Positions 36,901-47,171 of a stretch of DNA of 64,000 nucleotides are shown here, in pieces. The first letter of the stretch is position 1, and each line of letters starts with the position of its first letter. The position numbers and the translations under genes were made by a program. The stretch is from Metellina segmentata (taxonomy: Eukaryota > Arthropoda > Arachnida > Araneae > Tetragnathidae): contig OX375877.1 of NCBI GenBank assembly GCA_947359465.1, positions 58,439,359 through 58,503,358 of the forward strand. Direction: 5' to 3'. The notes below the pieces were generated by a model that worked only from the letters and a program-made list of their open reading frames with translations, was not told where the DNA came from and searched no databases.

Positions 36901-38877
36901 TTGGCTTGGAAACACGGTTTTGCTATCCAGTGCATCACTATTTCCTTCAGGTGGACTGTTAATTCTTTCTAAGCCAGTAGCATAAAGACACTGCTCCCCT
37001 TCAGGTATTTGTTTTATCTCTTGTCCTCTCCTGTCAAGAGCTTGATCAACATCAAACTCTAGGGGAAAATTGTAGTCCGACCATGGAATACGATCACGGT
37101 AAGCTCTTCTTTCCACTGATTCATCATTGAAGATATACTCTTTAATTGGGGGTTTATTAATTCTACCGTCAACGTAGTGCAACAAATTGTCAGCAATGTT
37201 TTGTGGTAGGTTTCCATAAAACTCATTAACTTCTTTCCGTGTATATGAGTAAGTTATTTTTTTAGGAACTATTTTTTCTTTGGCAACTTTATTTTTTAAA
37301 GGTTGCTTAGCTTTTCTTTTATATGTTGTTCGCCTCTTATGAAATATTTTCTTTTTTTCAGACGCATTCTTATGTTTATGGAGAATTTTCTTGTCATCTT
37401 TATCTATGACAGAATTAGCGACAACTTTGAGATCATTTGTTTTAGAAACCAGACTAGGCTTATGCAGAACGCTCTTTTTGGGAGTGACATTTTTATGCTT
37501 GTGCAAGACTTTTTTGTGAGCAACACTCTTATGTTTGAGCATAGAACGCAGGTCACTGAATTTTTGCTTGCAGTAACAGCAAACCGATTTGTTGTGGGAT
37601 GGTACGGTAAAAGAAGGCCGACCCTTGCCATTACTTTGTTTAACAGAGTTCAAATGATCCGATTTCTTCATGGCTCCATCATGTTTCTCATTCATATGAG
37701 ATGTTAATAAAAACTGTGATGAAAATACTTTTGGAATGCCTAGTTTGGGGCAAAGAGGGCAGATGAGGTACAAATTTGCATGCTTCTTTTTTATGTGCTT
37801 TTCAAGGCTAGAATTATCTGGAAACACTGCCAGACAATGTTTGCATGAAAATCCTTGACCACCTTCATGGAGATTTTCGTGACGTTTACGGTTGGCAGGA
37901 GTGGAAAACTCTTTACTACAATACTTGCAAATTTTTCCACTACCATGAGTAGACATGTGAATGGCATAATCAGAATTAGAACAGAATTCAAGTTTACATC
38001 TGTTGCATTTGAATGAGCCCTTTTTTTCACCATGTGTGGTCATATGTTTGGATAATGAAATCTTTTTAGAAAACACAGCATTACACAGCTCACAGGAGAA
38101 ATTTTCCTTTTCTTCATTCAAATGTGTAAGGTAGTGAACTTTCAAATCAGACTCCTGATCAAACTTAAGTTCACGGCAGGTATGGCACTTGTAAAGGCCA
38201 ACCATCAATTTACTCTTGTTATTTTCTAAAAAGATTGCACCAGAAGCCTTGAATTTTTTACGGCCAGACACGGATTTGTTTTCTTCTGTTCCGTCTTCAG
38301 CATTTAGCTTGTTTCTAATTTTTATCTTGCAATTAGATATGTCGGCAGGAGAAATATATTTGGGGTTAATATGATTTCGAAGAAAATGGCGTTTCAAACT
38401 AAACTTTTGTTTGTATTGACCATTACAAACATGGCATTTATATGTAGAATTAACTTCTTTATTATAGCCATGCATTCGAAAATAAAAATAAACTGGTTTC
38501 TTCAGAGCTTCTAGTTTATTGGAAGTTGGATCAGTATTCTGCATTTCTGCTGAAGCTGAGGAATCTTCCGGACTTGGTTCATCAAGTATGTCTTCGTATT
38601 CATCATCTGATGGATTTATTGGATCGGAAGAAGCATCTGGAGATAGTGAAGAATCAATTTCTTTTGAAGTATCTTCCATATCTGCTGTGTCTTGCTCTTC
38701 AGAAGGCTCACTATCACCAGTTGAGTTGGGTGAGCCGCCTTCACTACTCCCCACTTGACTAGAGATATCAGGGAGCTCTTGGATCGAATAACTTGCAATT
38801 GGATTGTCTACACAATCACTGGAAATTGCATCCACTTCATTGTTCTCAGCAGTCTGTTCATCTTCAGAAATATCCAT
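30928..38877 (-). CDS. Giant C2H2 zinc-finger protein, about 2,649 residues
   Basis: Single uninterrupted frame ending KKRKL-TGA. I chose ATG at 38877 (MDISEDEQ) because AGAATGG fits the animal initiation consensus; frame-wise it extends two codons upstream to a TTG. The first 130 residues are acidic and serine-rich. A block of seven C2H2 fingers spans residues about 146-402, starting YKCHVCNGQYKQKFSLKRH, with an eighth near 433-456. More fingers lie near 698, 770, 884, 1900, 1993 and 2566. Those near 770, 884 and 1900 end in cysteine (C2HC type). Between them are long Lys/Ser/Asn-rich, probably disordered stretches with basic patches. Residues about 1660-1695 hold a decapeptide repeat (KTDDKVNADK). 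Zinc fingers and nuclear-type basic motifs imply a nuclear DNA- or RNA-binding regulator. No SET, BTB, KRAB or ZAD domain was seen, and I cannot name an orthologue. Confidence 0.93.
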   Translation of the reverse strand: MDISEDEQTAENNEVDAISSDCVDNPIASYSIQELPDISSQVGSSEGGSPNSTGDSEPSEEQDTADMEDTSKEIDSSLSPDASSDPINPSDDEYEDILDEPSPEDSSASAEMQNTDPTSNKLEALKKPVYFYFRMHGYNKEVNSTYKCHVCNGQYKQKFSLKRHFLRNHINPKYISPADISNCKIKIRNKLNAEDGTEENKSVSGRKKFKASGAIFLENNKSKLMVGLYKCHTCRELKFDQESDLKVHYLTHLNEEKENFSCELCNAVFSKKISLSKHMTTHGEKKGSFKCNRCKLEFCSNSDYAIHMSTHGSGKICKYCSKEFSTPANRKRHENLHEGGQGFSCKHCLAVFPDNSSLEKHIKKKHANLYLICPLCPKLGIPKVFSSQFLLTSHMNEKHDGAMKKSDHLNSVKQSNGKGRPSFTVPSHNKSVCCYCKQKFSDLRSMLKHKSVAHKKVLHKHKNVTPKKSVLHKPSLVSKTNDLKVVANSVIDKDDKKILHKHKNASEKKKIFHKRRTTYKRKAKQPLKNKVAKEKIVPKKITYSYTRKEVNEFYGNLPQNIADNLLHYVDGRINKPPIKEYIFNDESVERRAYRDRIPWSDYNFPLEFDVDQALDRRGQEIKQIPEGEQCLYATGLERINSPPEGNSDALDSKTVFPSQQNVNNNTQLQLHLPANDKKSSPLTLEEKMKLIQHEVSVICICSVCKEKFPSSLAFEEHCINNHPNIEVSCLEIESDKDLQPIIPYDLSRPLCLKPDGVLFSWSVPPSVLGTSTVTCTKCHSAFSNSSDLHVHILSCGGKDTFNLHSQFRKKPNQQKRIKHTMKHRMDLSVKQVRCKNDKERQIFKTGYIRKAKFKCGKDYFATKSCKTMKRKPLLPYKSKPTSQPATCFYCKKSFKTKLELQEHYSICPKCNPKKKSKKNSKVTHSVTKKKINAFKASEKSNVCVTALPNKLGKNSDSSRPSSSRISTLGAVQSKTCDLYSQNLRTKKTNNATSQAEASGSGNGLSTSSSSISGNNCSAPADQNTLNSAMDLTFKTSNNSIASVPAASKLKPEGLGLSNHATPLETLQKIIQRIALKPVDQDRKISKGKTACQISKTPEVNGVAKTENVTSQAPLLKQNLPKIKEVVKEIKLSKASNSPKIKTYSAQSIFTFLKTVPKDSLIHTSHVVNNSPENKITDTGVKETSITVQDNESTRRKRKKGKPIKIVQKSNNLDNSNAIKEAVIWSFQGEKEDIDSQKLLQKPVVDSVPNASEPNMSENKNSENKTDKVSTIALEENNQVKNVSVEIPTHSCNDVDTVNPTECLPEVSEEISSVHSPCCSTSSKIIIDPLQKAGELSSLFLPADQVTAEFSNADVTGRESPTLENLVSSVTQNIEGFDDQDDEKFVLSSPILPGTPTKNCDSVANESSNSGLNFQIIIPRNEKQQGTPLNGSDLSPGTSSEPCSSSSIIEPSTLLSTDAVSSNLDKPEQSLENQVPNAIQDTLETSETKLVDINGNSDTNNKIDDQSSLNEAENSINDSGTLSSDKQNQDNSVPNSSDAICTSSCSSLEQSATVRKIGNQPTSIDQNSTQDIVSKKTGEKNNTLASAGVTEMSGAISNEGTSAEKNGAAKDQHGVSLSAKKLKCKKNAMLADVTHSNQESLSNQECKTSGTLAEKTYDKVTADKTDDKVNADKTDDKVNADKTDDKVNAYKTDDKNGSSKRKRRESLTVQPAKRRSTSDLSKTKKQSQNSESKKTQVPRKSKKSPDELLETAPKNPPDQVDKPDGNLSSNKSAQLRAFRIKNSSTAEENLSQADNSTVNNEFAKNLTNKMKEKIRMSFGNTVSQNASNVKSLTTLAVQDGHQNSTPLTLNQNDSKTNCSDPVHSNNASLLHDSSTEHPESNIKEESDCNEEDCVKREFESHTCPYCFLEFSYLTNFRRHLKSCASKPASISIEDSSPAPSTSRLQHLPKKDEVEGSMLQLIRNQSRQSQMIKEATKDPEIPSVNVPETEKKFQKFVCEDCHKIYFSLFKMMQHRMKDHLMPNSDSRGMVPDNQQATESAEDAFFEEQNVQTISNAVGGIDVEEPMDEDGSVGGFVCSADCTEGALDEDGVIKAKVKDSKSNKKATKRNKSREGKSSQMSVDSANRSEIGSSEHKNIENSLNTAESNPEDKSLMAVSSSKKEDTVVKNKYKELLDPSFLVLPSYGKGRGRKKRDIVDNADKVTEDENKSGAASKSKKTKRGINKMKSNSKMSTLKMQTKKKVFRKLNPAPKESIKKLAKVVTRKIRGNYLASVPQKGENSSFHELNKRSRKAKLRAKIKVEDKSETDSIFSDSDVPLNRKSDDKTNEDMHSAFESDHVLTVMKNVPSQSTSASSENSASKRRRKNAQNSDLIPNLNIPKGKKVKFNDDELSAFASSPIDSHNAINFSSDLNIVKEKTNSSKSLPSPKAGTVKVIKLKSETILSDVESVSPTKVPCVKGNKTKKISNSIDGAEASMSQNKSKLSKSTKPAALLIDYYKIESSPTSPINDKMKSLKGIKPIPRTICDIQSGPSISAAGSTTANFKVTTFVMEDDSETDDASDFKQEPPRKKVCPICKKRFPGTLLRNKHVQLVHGRKNNRTEVDSVKDEKEYNIHSDSPKSRSSQRQCIKPLPPMKRRYQKTPALSDFKKRKL
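33799..33911 (-). repeat. 30-bp coding tandem repeat in the zinc-finger gene
   Basis: On the plus strand ATCATCAGTTTTATCAGC plus ATTTACTTT repeats about four times in frame, encoding KTDDKVNAD/KTDDKVNAY units. The first units vary (KTYDKVTAD). The length of 30 bp keeps the reading frame, so copy-number change would be tolerated. Confidence 0.9.
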
Positions 38878-38885
38878 TCTCAATA

Positions 38886-38900
38886 ACTGTTAAAATACAA
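38886..38900 (-). other. Splice acceptor upstream of the coding exon
   Basis: The minus strand reads GTATTTTAACAG then TTATTGAGAATGG. The pyrimidine-containing tract and AG end just nine bases before the chosen ATG (exon begins at 38886), so the coding exon is preceded by at least one leader intron. Confidence 0.6.
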
Positions 38901-39238
38901 GGCATTCTTTTAATTTAAAAAAATTCCCCACAAAATGCTGCAAATACTGTCTTATAAGTTTAACCTTCATGATCTGTTTGATAAACTCAAACTATTGGTA
39001 ATAATAAACTCAAAAAATCTATTGGTTAAACTAAAATATTATTCTACCACAAATTTTCCTTATACCCATAAAACTGACACTTAAAATAGATCTAGAATAT
39101 GCTGTACAATTCTGGGCTCCATATATGAGAAAAGATATATAGACTTAATTGAAAGGGTTCAGCACAGAGCTACAAAAATAATAAATGGGATAGCAAATAT
39201 TGACTATAATGAACGTTTAAGTAAGCTAAACATGTATA

Positions 39239-41451
39239 GGGGAAGACGGGGTACAATGAAACAAGGGGTACAATGAAACATTGCTTCTAAAATCAGTAAA
39301 ATTTGTCACAGAAAGTTGCAATTTATATGTATGTTATGTAACTATATGTTCCAATTACTGATGTGATTTGGATATATTTCCACTTCTACGACATTAGCAA
39401 TTGAAGATTATTGGTTTTTCACCATTGAAAGTAAGTTTCTTTACTAAAAGTAATTTTGTTTCTTTTTCCTCGTTCTTATATGTAATAATTATTTTTTCTA
39501 TACATTGTTATCTTTGTGCTATTGTCTTCATACCTCCAAAAACAAAATTTAAAAAATAAATATTAGAAGCTTGATTTTTTTTTATATTTAGTAACCTCAG
39601 TAAGCGAGGTACAATGAAACACTTGCAGATGGGGTACAATGAAACATGTTGCATTGCGCCCCGGGTGAATGCATTTTCCTGAAGTAATATATCAATGGTA
39701 AATATAATATCACTGATATAAATAACATATTACTGGTTGTCACTAATATAAGAAAGGGCAACACCAAATCAAAACAGTAATTTTGGAAGCATGCAAAATT
39801 AAGCTGTTTTTTCTTTTAAAAAAATACAGATTTCAATAGCAAGTTAGTTTTTTTATTTTCAAAAACATTCAAGAACAGTTTATTTATTTCATAGGCCTAA
39901 ACTGCACTTACTACAGTTCACAATCCTCCTAAAGTTCTCAGTCATAGGGGCCAAAAACAAATAGGTCTATTAACTTTTGGTGAAAGGGGTGTTCTTGTAA
40001 TTATGTGTGAATTTATTAATGCTTCTGGAAATTCTATACCCATTATTTAGTATTTCCTAGAGTAAATTTCAAGTTTTGCATGTTGAATGGAGCTCCACCT
40101 GGGACTGCGGGTGATGTAACAAAATCGGGATGGATGAATGGAGATATTTTTGTTAAAGTTCTAACACATTTCCAGGCACATGCACACTGTTCTAAAGAAA
40201 ATTCAGCTGTACTAATAATGGACAATCATGAATCACATATTACGATTTCCAGTCTAAATTTTACGAAAGATAACGGAATTGTTGTTGTAACCCTGCCCCC
40301 ACAAACTAGTAACAAAATGCAGCCTTTAGACAAAACTGTGTTCAAGTCACTTAAAAATTTCTTCAATCTAGCTGCAAATGATTGGATGCTGTGTAATCTA
40401 GGTCATACAATCTCTATCTATGAGATATCTTCTTTGCTTGGCACTGCTTATTGTAAGTCTTTCACTCCACAAAATATTACAAAAGGTTTTTCACCAACTG
40501 GAATATGGCCTTTTAATAGAGTTATGTTTTGGGAAGAAGATTATTTGTGTTTGTACGTGTCAGATAGGCCTTGTTCTACTGAAAACTGTTTCCATGGTCA
40601 TATCAATGAAACTGAAAACCAGACAGACGAAACCCAAGAATGATAAGTTGTGGATCTTGTCATTAGTAGATCAGAAACACCGACTGCAGGTTGTTCAGCA
40701 ACTGTTCATACACCATGCACTAGCTCTAAACCTGTGAGGAAATACATTTCTCCTCAAGAGATAAAACCTTACCCCAAGGCTGGTCCAAAAAAAGAAGTAA
40801 GAGTAGGAAAACAGAAAAAAAAAAGAGTTTTGTTCTAAACACGCCAGTAAAAAATGCTCTTGTTAAGCAATTAGAAAGTAAAAAGAGGGGAAAAAACAAG
40901 AAGGTATTGTTTTCAAAACAAACTACCTCCTACAAACTCCAGAAGATGACAAGGATCCAGATTATTTTGTAGCTCCAGCTGATCACTGAAGTACTAAGAA
41001 TGAGATATCCACACATAACATGCACGAGACAAGCAGTATCTGAATAAATGTTTATGTTTTAATCAAGGAGGATGAACTGAAACTTTATTAAATATATTCT
41101 GTTGGAGAAATCGTAAATTTAAATGAAGTCGAATGTGACTAAAATAAACTATATAGTGTGAAAATTGCTTGCATCATTTGGAGTGTTTCATTGTACCCCA
41201 GTATGTGTTTCATTGTACCCCAGTATGTGTTTCATTGTACCCCAGCATACGGGGTACAATGAAACACTGCGAGACATTTACTTTTTGTTATTTTTCAATC
41301 ATAAAGATATTGTTTAGAACCTAATAAAAATTTGTTTAGATGGGGAAAATACAAGTTTAAAAGTATGCATTAATTATACTTTTGTGCATGCAAAATTGTG
41401 GATAGGAAAAAATAATTACTAAATTTTGTTTCATTGTACCCCGTCTTCCCC
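39239..41451 (+). mobile_element. Pogo-like DNA transposon, 2,213 bp
   Basis: TIR GGGGAAGACGGGGTACAATG at both ends, flanked by TA (39237-39238 and 41452-41453). Excising it with one TA restores a continuous LINE reading frame, which proves the borders. The TIR motif GGGGTACAATGAAAC recurs subterminally near 39266, 39610 and 39635 on the left, and inversely three times near 41184-41240 plus once directly near 41249 on the right. These are likely transposase-binding sites. Confidence 0.92.
39930..40643 (+). pseudogene. DDE-type transposase relic (pogo/jerky-like)
   Basis: The open part (40080-40643) holds LNGAPPGTAGD, SGWMNGDIFVKVLTHF, the catalytic aspartate in LIMDNHESH, LPPQTSNKMQPLDKTVF, and FSPTGIWPFNR. 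This is the order typical of the DDE_1 domain of pogo/Tigger/jerky-like transposases. Upstream (39930-40079) recognisable pieces continue in shifted frames with stops. No N-terminal helix-turn-helix/CENP-B region was found, so the copy is broken. Short basic frames (to about 40840) may be the tail of the protein. Non-functional. Confidence 0.85.
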
Positions 41452-41787
41452 TACTCTGGAAAGAAGGAGGGGGGATTTGATTCAGCTTTTCAAGTTGGTA
41501 AAACAAGGGGACACAGAAGGCTTAAATTTCAATAGGGATAACAGAACAAGAGGCCATTGGTTTAAATTGAATAAGACACATTTTAACCGGGATTTAAGGA
41601 AAAACTACTACTTTAATAAGGTAATAGACAGTTGGAATGCATTGCCAGAAAATATAGTTAATTAAAGGGAGTATACAAATTTACGATACAATTGGATAGT
41701 CAGTGGGAATTGGGGAATTTATAAACAAAGGACCAGCCTTGTTGGGCTTGAGCCTGTAGTTGGTCGTCAATATTTGTATTTGTATTA

Positions 41788-42280
41788 AATGTCTTTACAT
41801 CTTTCTGGGGCATTGTTGAACTTTTAGAAATCCTAAGTAGAAAATTTTCCTAATACATATATATATATATAAGCTTATCAATAAAAATCCAAATCGACTT
41901 AAAATCCAAACAAAAGTTATACCAAAAAGTTCTAATAACTATATAATACTTTCATATAGTTACCAGATGCAAAAGTGAAAAAGAACAATCTATTAAAAAA
42001 AATGTTTTAAATGCAGGACATTTATAAATCTTAACTAGTATATCTCATCAAGGGAAGGGCCATCACACATCAAAAATTAACTTGAGATCAAACCTATACA
42101 TTACAAACCCTCCATGAAACAAACATAGAGAAAATAGTCAAAACTTGCATTGACAATGGTGGAAATGAATTTCAATCTGCCATCTAATTTAATGAATGCA
42201 TTTCTATTACATCTTCAGTAAACTTTTAAAATAATGGAGAATCTAATGAAATTTTAATCTGAATTAATCAGTCATTTTAA
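41788..42280. other. AT-rich intron sequence
   Basis: Nothing recognised beyond short AT microsatellites. Confidence 0.4.
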
Positions 42281-42788
42281 CCCTTCTTTGCATAATGGTG
42301 GAAATTTCCATCATAACATTGAATGTCCAAAAATTATATAAAAGAACAAGTTCACTTTAAGTTGATCATGTCTGGATACCTTTTTAATGTCCATTGCATA
42401 AAAAAAAACATAGCTGTCAAAAATAAGCTAGTGTCACTATCAGTAAAACGAGCTTGAAGTTGTCATTCCGCTGTTTGTTGTAGTTGCAATAAACATATGA
42501 TTTCGTTTTTAATTTTGTTTAATTATATTTGAGTTTCTATTGCTAAAAAAGTGAAAATGAGTGGAAGAAAGGTTTGTAAAATGTGTTTCTGTTATTTTTA
42601 GAGCAATTTCTGAAAAAGTTTGCGTTCAATTAAAAAAATACCACATGATACCATCATATTGTTTTTTGCTAAATTTATACTATAAATATATACTAAGATT
42701 TTTTTAACCATTTTTCCTTAAATTTTGAACATGAATTATATCACCTTGATTTATTTCACCAATAAAGAAAAAATCATGCAAAGAAGGG
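42281..42788 (+). mobile_element. piggyBac-like deletion derivative, 508 bp
   Basis: The ends CCCTTCTTTGCAT and ATGCAAAGAAGGG are perfect 13-bp inverted repeats, flanked by TTAA (42277-42280 and 42789-42792), the signature of piggyBac. An ATG at 42557 begins M-S-G-R-K, which may be the start of the lost transposase. The rest of the coding region is gone. Confidence 0.88.
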
Positions 42789-42843
42789 TTAATCTGCAAG
42801 CGTTAACTTACATGGCAGTATCTACAGCAGTTAATAGAAAAAC

Positions 42844-42874
<31 letters not shown>

Positions 42875-44121
42875 ACTGTTCAGTAAAAAAAAATTCAATC
42901 AAGTCTCTTATTTTCTCAAAAATACATAATTTTATAGCATACCTACTGTGAAGATTTTGCAATACAAAGAAGATTTGTTAAGTGAATACTCGTATTTAAC
43001 ATTTTTACTTTTCCTTAAATTATTTTTTAAAAGAGCAAAACTAAAAATTTAGGTATGCAGTGTAAAGGATAGCATAAAGGGATATTCAAAAAGGTTAAGA
43101 AGAACTTATTTATATTTAATATTTTTGACAGCTATTTATATTTAATATTTTTGACAGCTCAAGTGTAGATCCATCCTAACATATTGTTTTTGCTGCATTG
43201 TTCAAAAGTAGTTTTATAGCACAAGTAACCATGTAATTTCCATATATATGCAGTAAAGTATAATACTAATCTGAAAGATTGCTTAATACAATAAAATGAT
43301 TCTTGGGTATTTTTGAACTTTTGCATACCACTTTCCCCAAAATAATATGGATCTATTTTCATGGAATTCAAAATTAATTCTATTAATATATCTGCAGAGA
43401 ATGCACACTTTGTAGAACATCAAATTTCTACATAGATGAGATCACCTAATCTGCTCAGGATAAGACTCCTCTCAACAAGTGGTTTGAAATCTTTTAGCTC
43501 TATTCTGAAGCCAGAGAGATGAAACTCTACATTTTGCCATAGGAACAATATAATTAAATTCTAGAAATTGTCCAACCTGCATGACTAACATGTAACAAGT
43601 TTGAATTTATAAAGTTCATACTTGTTCAAATCATAATCTTTTTTTAATCAAATATGATTTTAATTAAAAAAATAATTTCTTCACAACTGCTCCCAATTTA
43701 AACTAACTAGTAGTTTATTGATTGCAAAGGTCACATGAGTGATATCATCATCGATTGATGAACTTCATAATTGCCCAACAGCATCCTACCGTACACAAGC
43801 TCTTTGAATCTGGACTTTGTAAGCCCACCAAAATGTTGAACAAAAATCATTATCTAGTAACTGATTTACATGTCCCATGCAAGTTAGGATATATAAGTTT
43901 ATACATATAGGGGAACAAAATTAAAAACATAAAAATCTTATTGCAAAATTTTTAAATAAATAATATTTTAAATAAAATATTCAATTTTAAAAAAATTAAT
44001 CCTGATTTTTTTACACTATCCCAGATATTGTCTTTGGAATTGGGGAAACTCGTTTAGATTTTAATATTTGTTTAGAAGATTGAAAAGCCATTCATAAAGT
44101 CTTTCCACTTTTGTATTTATA
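42789..44121. other. AT-rich intron sequence with a small tandem duplication
   Basis: A 26-bp duplication (TATTTATATTTAATATTTTT plus GACAGC) lies near 43108-43159. AT microsatellites occur near 42848-42875. No gene was seen. Confidence 0.45.
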
Positions 44122-45519
44122 CACTCTAAAACAAAAAAAGCTGCACCTGGTAGACCGGTATAAATGAAATTTGTAGGAGCTGTACATTTGTGTTGGAGAT
44201 AAATGATAAAATTTTCAGAATATTTGAGCATGCAAAATGTGCAGAGCAGCTCTCAAACACACTGCATACCAGGGCATAAAAGGACATCCAGTATCGCAGT
44301 AAATTCATTTAGACTCATGCTGTTCTGTTGGTTATATCGTTTCTCATAGATTTTGCTTCAGAAAATATTTGCAAACAATTTAAGCAACTGGGAGAGTTTG
44401 ACAGAGATCAAGTAATTGAACTCCGAGAAGGTGGATCATCTAATCAGCGGATTGCCCAACATATTGGTTGTAGCGATGTTACTGATTGCAGCGGTGGATA
44501 CAGCAAGGCACATGTCAGAACCAACCAGGCTCAGGAAGGCCTAAAGAAACCGAACCGAGAGAGGATCGATGTGTTGCAAGACATGCTCGTACTGATCCAA
44601 TAGCCACTGTTGCAGACAGCTAATGGGCACAGTGGGAACTTCTTACAATCATCCAATAAGTGATCGTTTGCCGACAGCTTCATGACAAGGGGACCAAACT
44701 CATGTAGACTGTTACAACAACTGCCTTTTCCACCATTGCAAAGCTGTCGAAGAATGGAATGGTATCATGCCAGACGGTCATGGGGCGTTGAATGTCAACG
44801 AGTGGTCTTCACTGAAGAATCCCGCTTCTGTCTGGGTGGAGACGACAATCAAATCCGTGTGTGGAGGCAACGTGGTCAGCGCCAAGATTCGGGGTTTGTT
44901 GTGCAGCATCACACATCCAGAAGACAAGATGTCATTGTGTGGGGTGCAATTGTTTTATGATGCTAAATCACCTTTTTGTTATTCATTACGGGCTCTTTGA
45001 TATGCCAGTGTTACCTACAAGAAATCTTACTGCCAGTTACGCTCCCATATTTGAACTCTCGGGTTCATCCACATTTTCAACAAGACAATGCTCAAATCCA
45101 TATTGCTACCCATCTCTAGAGCTTGTCTACGACACGACATCTTACCATGGACAGCATACTCAGCGGACCAGTCCCTAATCGAGAATGCATGGGATGCTAT
45201 TGCATGAGATGTCACCACCATACTGTGTAATCTGCTGGAACTACGAGACAGGGTTCAACCAGCATGGGATGGACTGTCACAGGATTTCACAAAGAGCCTG
45301 TATGACTCACTACCAAGGTGCTTAGCATGCTGCATTAGGAATAATGGCAGTCATATGCCATACTAAATACCACTTTTATGAATTTTTCGCAATAAAGTTT
45401 TCTTATTTCAGTCTCAAATTTTAAACATTTGCGCATTCATAAGCACTTTACCAACTTTCTAAATTTCATTGAATTCTGTCAATTAATTCCTTCTAGGTGC
45501 AACTTTTTTCATCAGAGTG
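44122..45519 (+). mobile_element. Tc1-like transposon, 1,398 bp
   Basis: The ends CACTCTAAAACAAAAAAAGC and (reverse complement of right) CACTCTGATGAAAAAAGTTG both lead into TGCACCT and are flanked by TA (44120-44121 and 45520-45521). Length and TA target fit Tc1/mariner. Confidence 0.85.
44385..45355 (+). pseudogene. Tc1-like transposase relic
   Basis: The N-terminal helix-turn-helix is readable at 44385-44530 (FDRDQVIELREGGSSNQRIA; GCSDVT). The catalytic region is spread over three frames: VVFTEESRFCLGGDDNQIRV (first catalytic aspartate replaced by the E of TEES), VIVWGAI, a fragment around HFQQDNAQ, then weak C-terminal similarity to about 45350. Many frameshifts make it dead. Confidence 0.8.
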
Positions 45520-47118
45520 TATAAAGAATATTTTCAATCCTTAATTCATTTAAAACAACTTATCAATCAATTTAAAACACTTTAAAACTATTTATTTAAA
45601 TTAAATACACACGAGATCCAAGAATGATTTGAATTGTTTTAATCTTACAAACAAAAATTAGTCCTACTATATTTTTTCATATATTTTAATATAACAACAC
45701 TATCTAGAGCCTACACTGTGATTTTCTTGTCACATGTCTAAACATATGATCATATTAATCAAAATCTTATATTTAAATCAAAAAATCTTATTTCAATACA
45801 GATAAGCTAGTTTTTTTTTTAAACTTATTTTTTTAATCACGAGTTTTTATTCATTTTTTTAATCACTGCTTTCTGGTAGGCAAAGTTTCACTGTCTTTCA
45901 CTTAGCTTGCTAAACTCAAATTTTGGCTGATCAATGTATAAAAGAGTAATTAGGTACTAAAACTTTTAAAAACCACACAATGAACTTCAGGAATAACAAT
46001 TGTAAATTTACTAAAATGAATAGAAAAATTTTGTTACACACCACAAATCCTTAAAAGGTTTAGAGTGTGATCAGTTCATGTTTCTGGATTCCTACTCTTC
46101 AAGATAAAACCTTTTTATGGCCGAACAAAGAAATTTTAAGGCTACATTTCACATAGATTGCAATAGATTTACCTCAGTACACAGGTGCAGAAACTTTCAC
46201 AAGTACCAGGTGTGGATCTTACGGACAGTTTAAAAAACATCAATTTTGAGCCAATATACATACATTATGACCTAGATTTTTAACGACACTTGACATTTGA
46301 TAAATATTATTGATCTTGGTTTTGGAGTATAATGTAAACTAATTGTGCAGTGTTCTTGTAAAAATACAACACTAAATATTTTTCAAAACTTTCAATCAAA
46401 TATTAAAGTTTTTAACGGCTTGTAAAAACTCTAGTTGTAAAACATGCCTCTTTAAGGCCTGTGGGAATGAAGTACTACTTAAAATTATTCCAACTCACAG
46501 AATTTAAAATTCTTCCCATTTAAAAATGCACAAGATGGATGAAGTTCATAATTAATTCTTTGAAAACATGAGCAATACTAAACTTGATATTCTTTTTATA
46601 TTCCTTTGAATAACAAAATAAAAATTAATAGGAACCACAAAGTTCTTAAATTTTTTTTTGTTGGAGAACTGTTTTAACTATAAATAATTAAACTCTTAAA
46701 TTATCCTAGAAAAGTGTTGCTTTTATTATTAAAAGGATATAATAAATTGCATTTTTTAATACTGATGATCAGACATTCTACACAATTTTAGAATGCAAAC
46801 AGAAAGATGGAATTTTTGTATTACACTAGGTATTAAAAAGTTTCCAGGAGCATTAGAAAATTCTTTCCATATAAAAAATAAAAAAAAATTTAGAGGAAAT
46901 AAAAAAATAAAATGGTTTTCAGGATAGGAGAAAATACAATTGCTATATAAATTTCAAAATTCATTTTCCAAATTCTTAAAATATAATCCTCTCTGAAGAA
47001 AGGAAGATCATTTTAGAAATGTAATTGCATTGCAAATCTTCAGGTTTTAAATAATAAACACAGAAAGATACCAGTTTCCTCTACATTCAAGTAGGAAGAA
47101 TGAAATGCTGGTACATAC
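45520..47118. other. AT-rich intron sequence
   Basis: No terminal repeats or coding signal recognised. Confidence 0.4.
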
Positions 47119-47171
47119 CTTGATTGGCTGAATAGCAATCATCAGTCAATATATCCACGTCAACCAAAAAC
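47119..47171 (-). other. Candidate 53-bp leader exon of the zinc-finger gene
   Basis: The minus strand shows an acceptor TTTTTCTTTTAG, a 53-bp exon and a donor AAG|GTATGTACC. Joined to the coding exon at 38886 it is in phase: an ATG within it would add 11 residues (MIAIQPIKLLR) before MDISEDEQ, two codons after an in-frame TGA. That ATG has a poor context (CTGATGA), so it may be bypassed. It is a prediction from splice signals only. Confidence 0.55.

Larger units (their letters stand above)
39092..41787 (+). pseudogene. L2/CR1-like LINE ORF2 3' end, split by a pogo-like element
   Basis: The left part (39092-39238) reads LEYAVQFWAPYMRKDI, then after a 2-bp slip DLIERVQHRATKIINGI and YNERLSKLNMY. 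The right part (41454-41665) continues LERRRGDLIQLFKLV, RGHWFKLNKTHF, WNALPENIVN-stop. This is the region after the reverse transcriptase core in L2/CR1-type LINEs. The 3' UTR ends in TATTTGTATTTGTATT, a short-repeat tail. The 39239-41451 element interrupts it precisely. It is a 5'-truncated, dead copy in the intron of the zinc-finger gene. Confidence 0.85.

Noticed and set aside
31070..38800. Many open frames antisense or out of frame within the zinc-finger exon
   Set aside because: They are shadows of the biased codon use of the long minus-strand frame; none shows domain features of its own.
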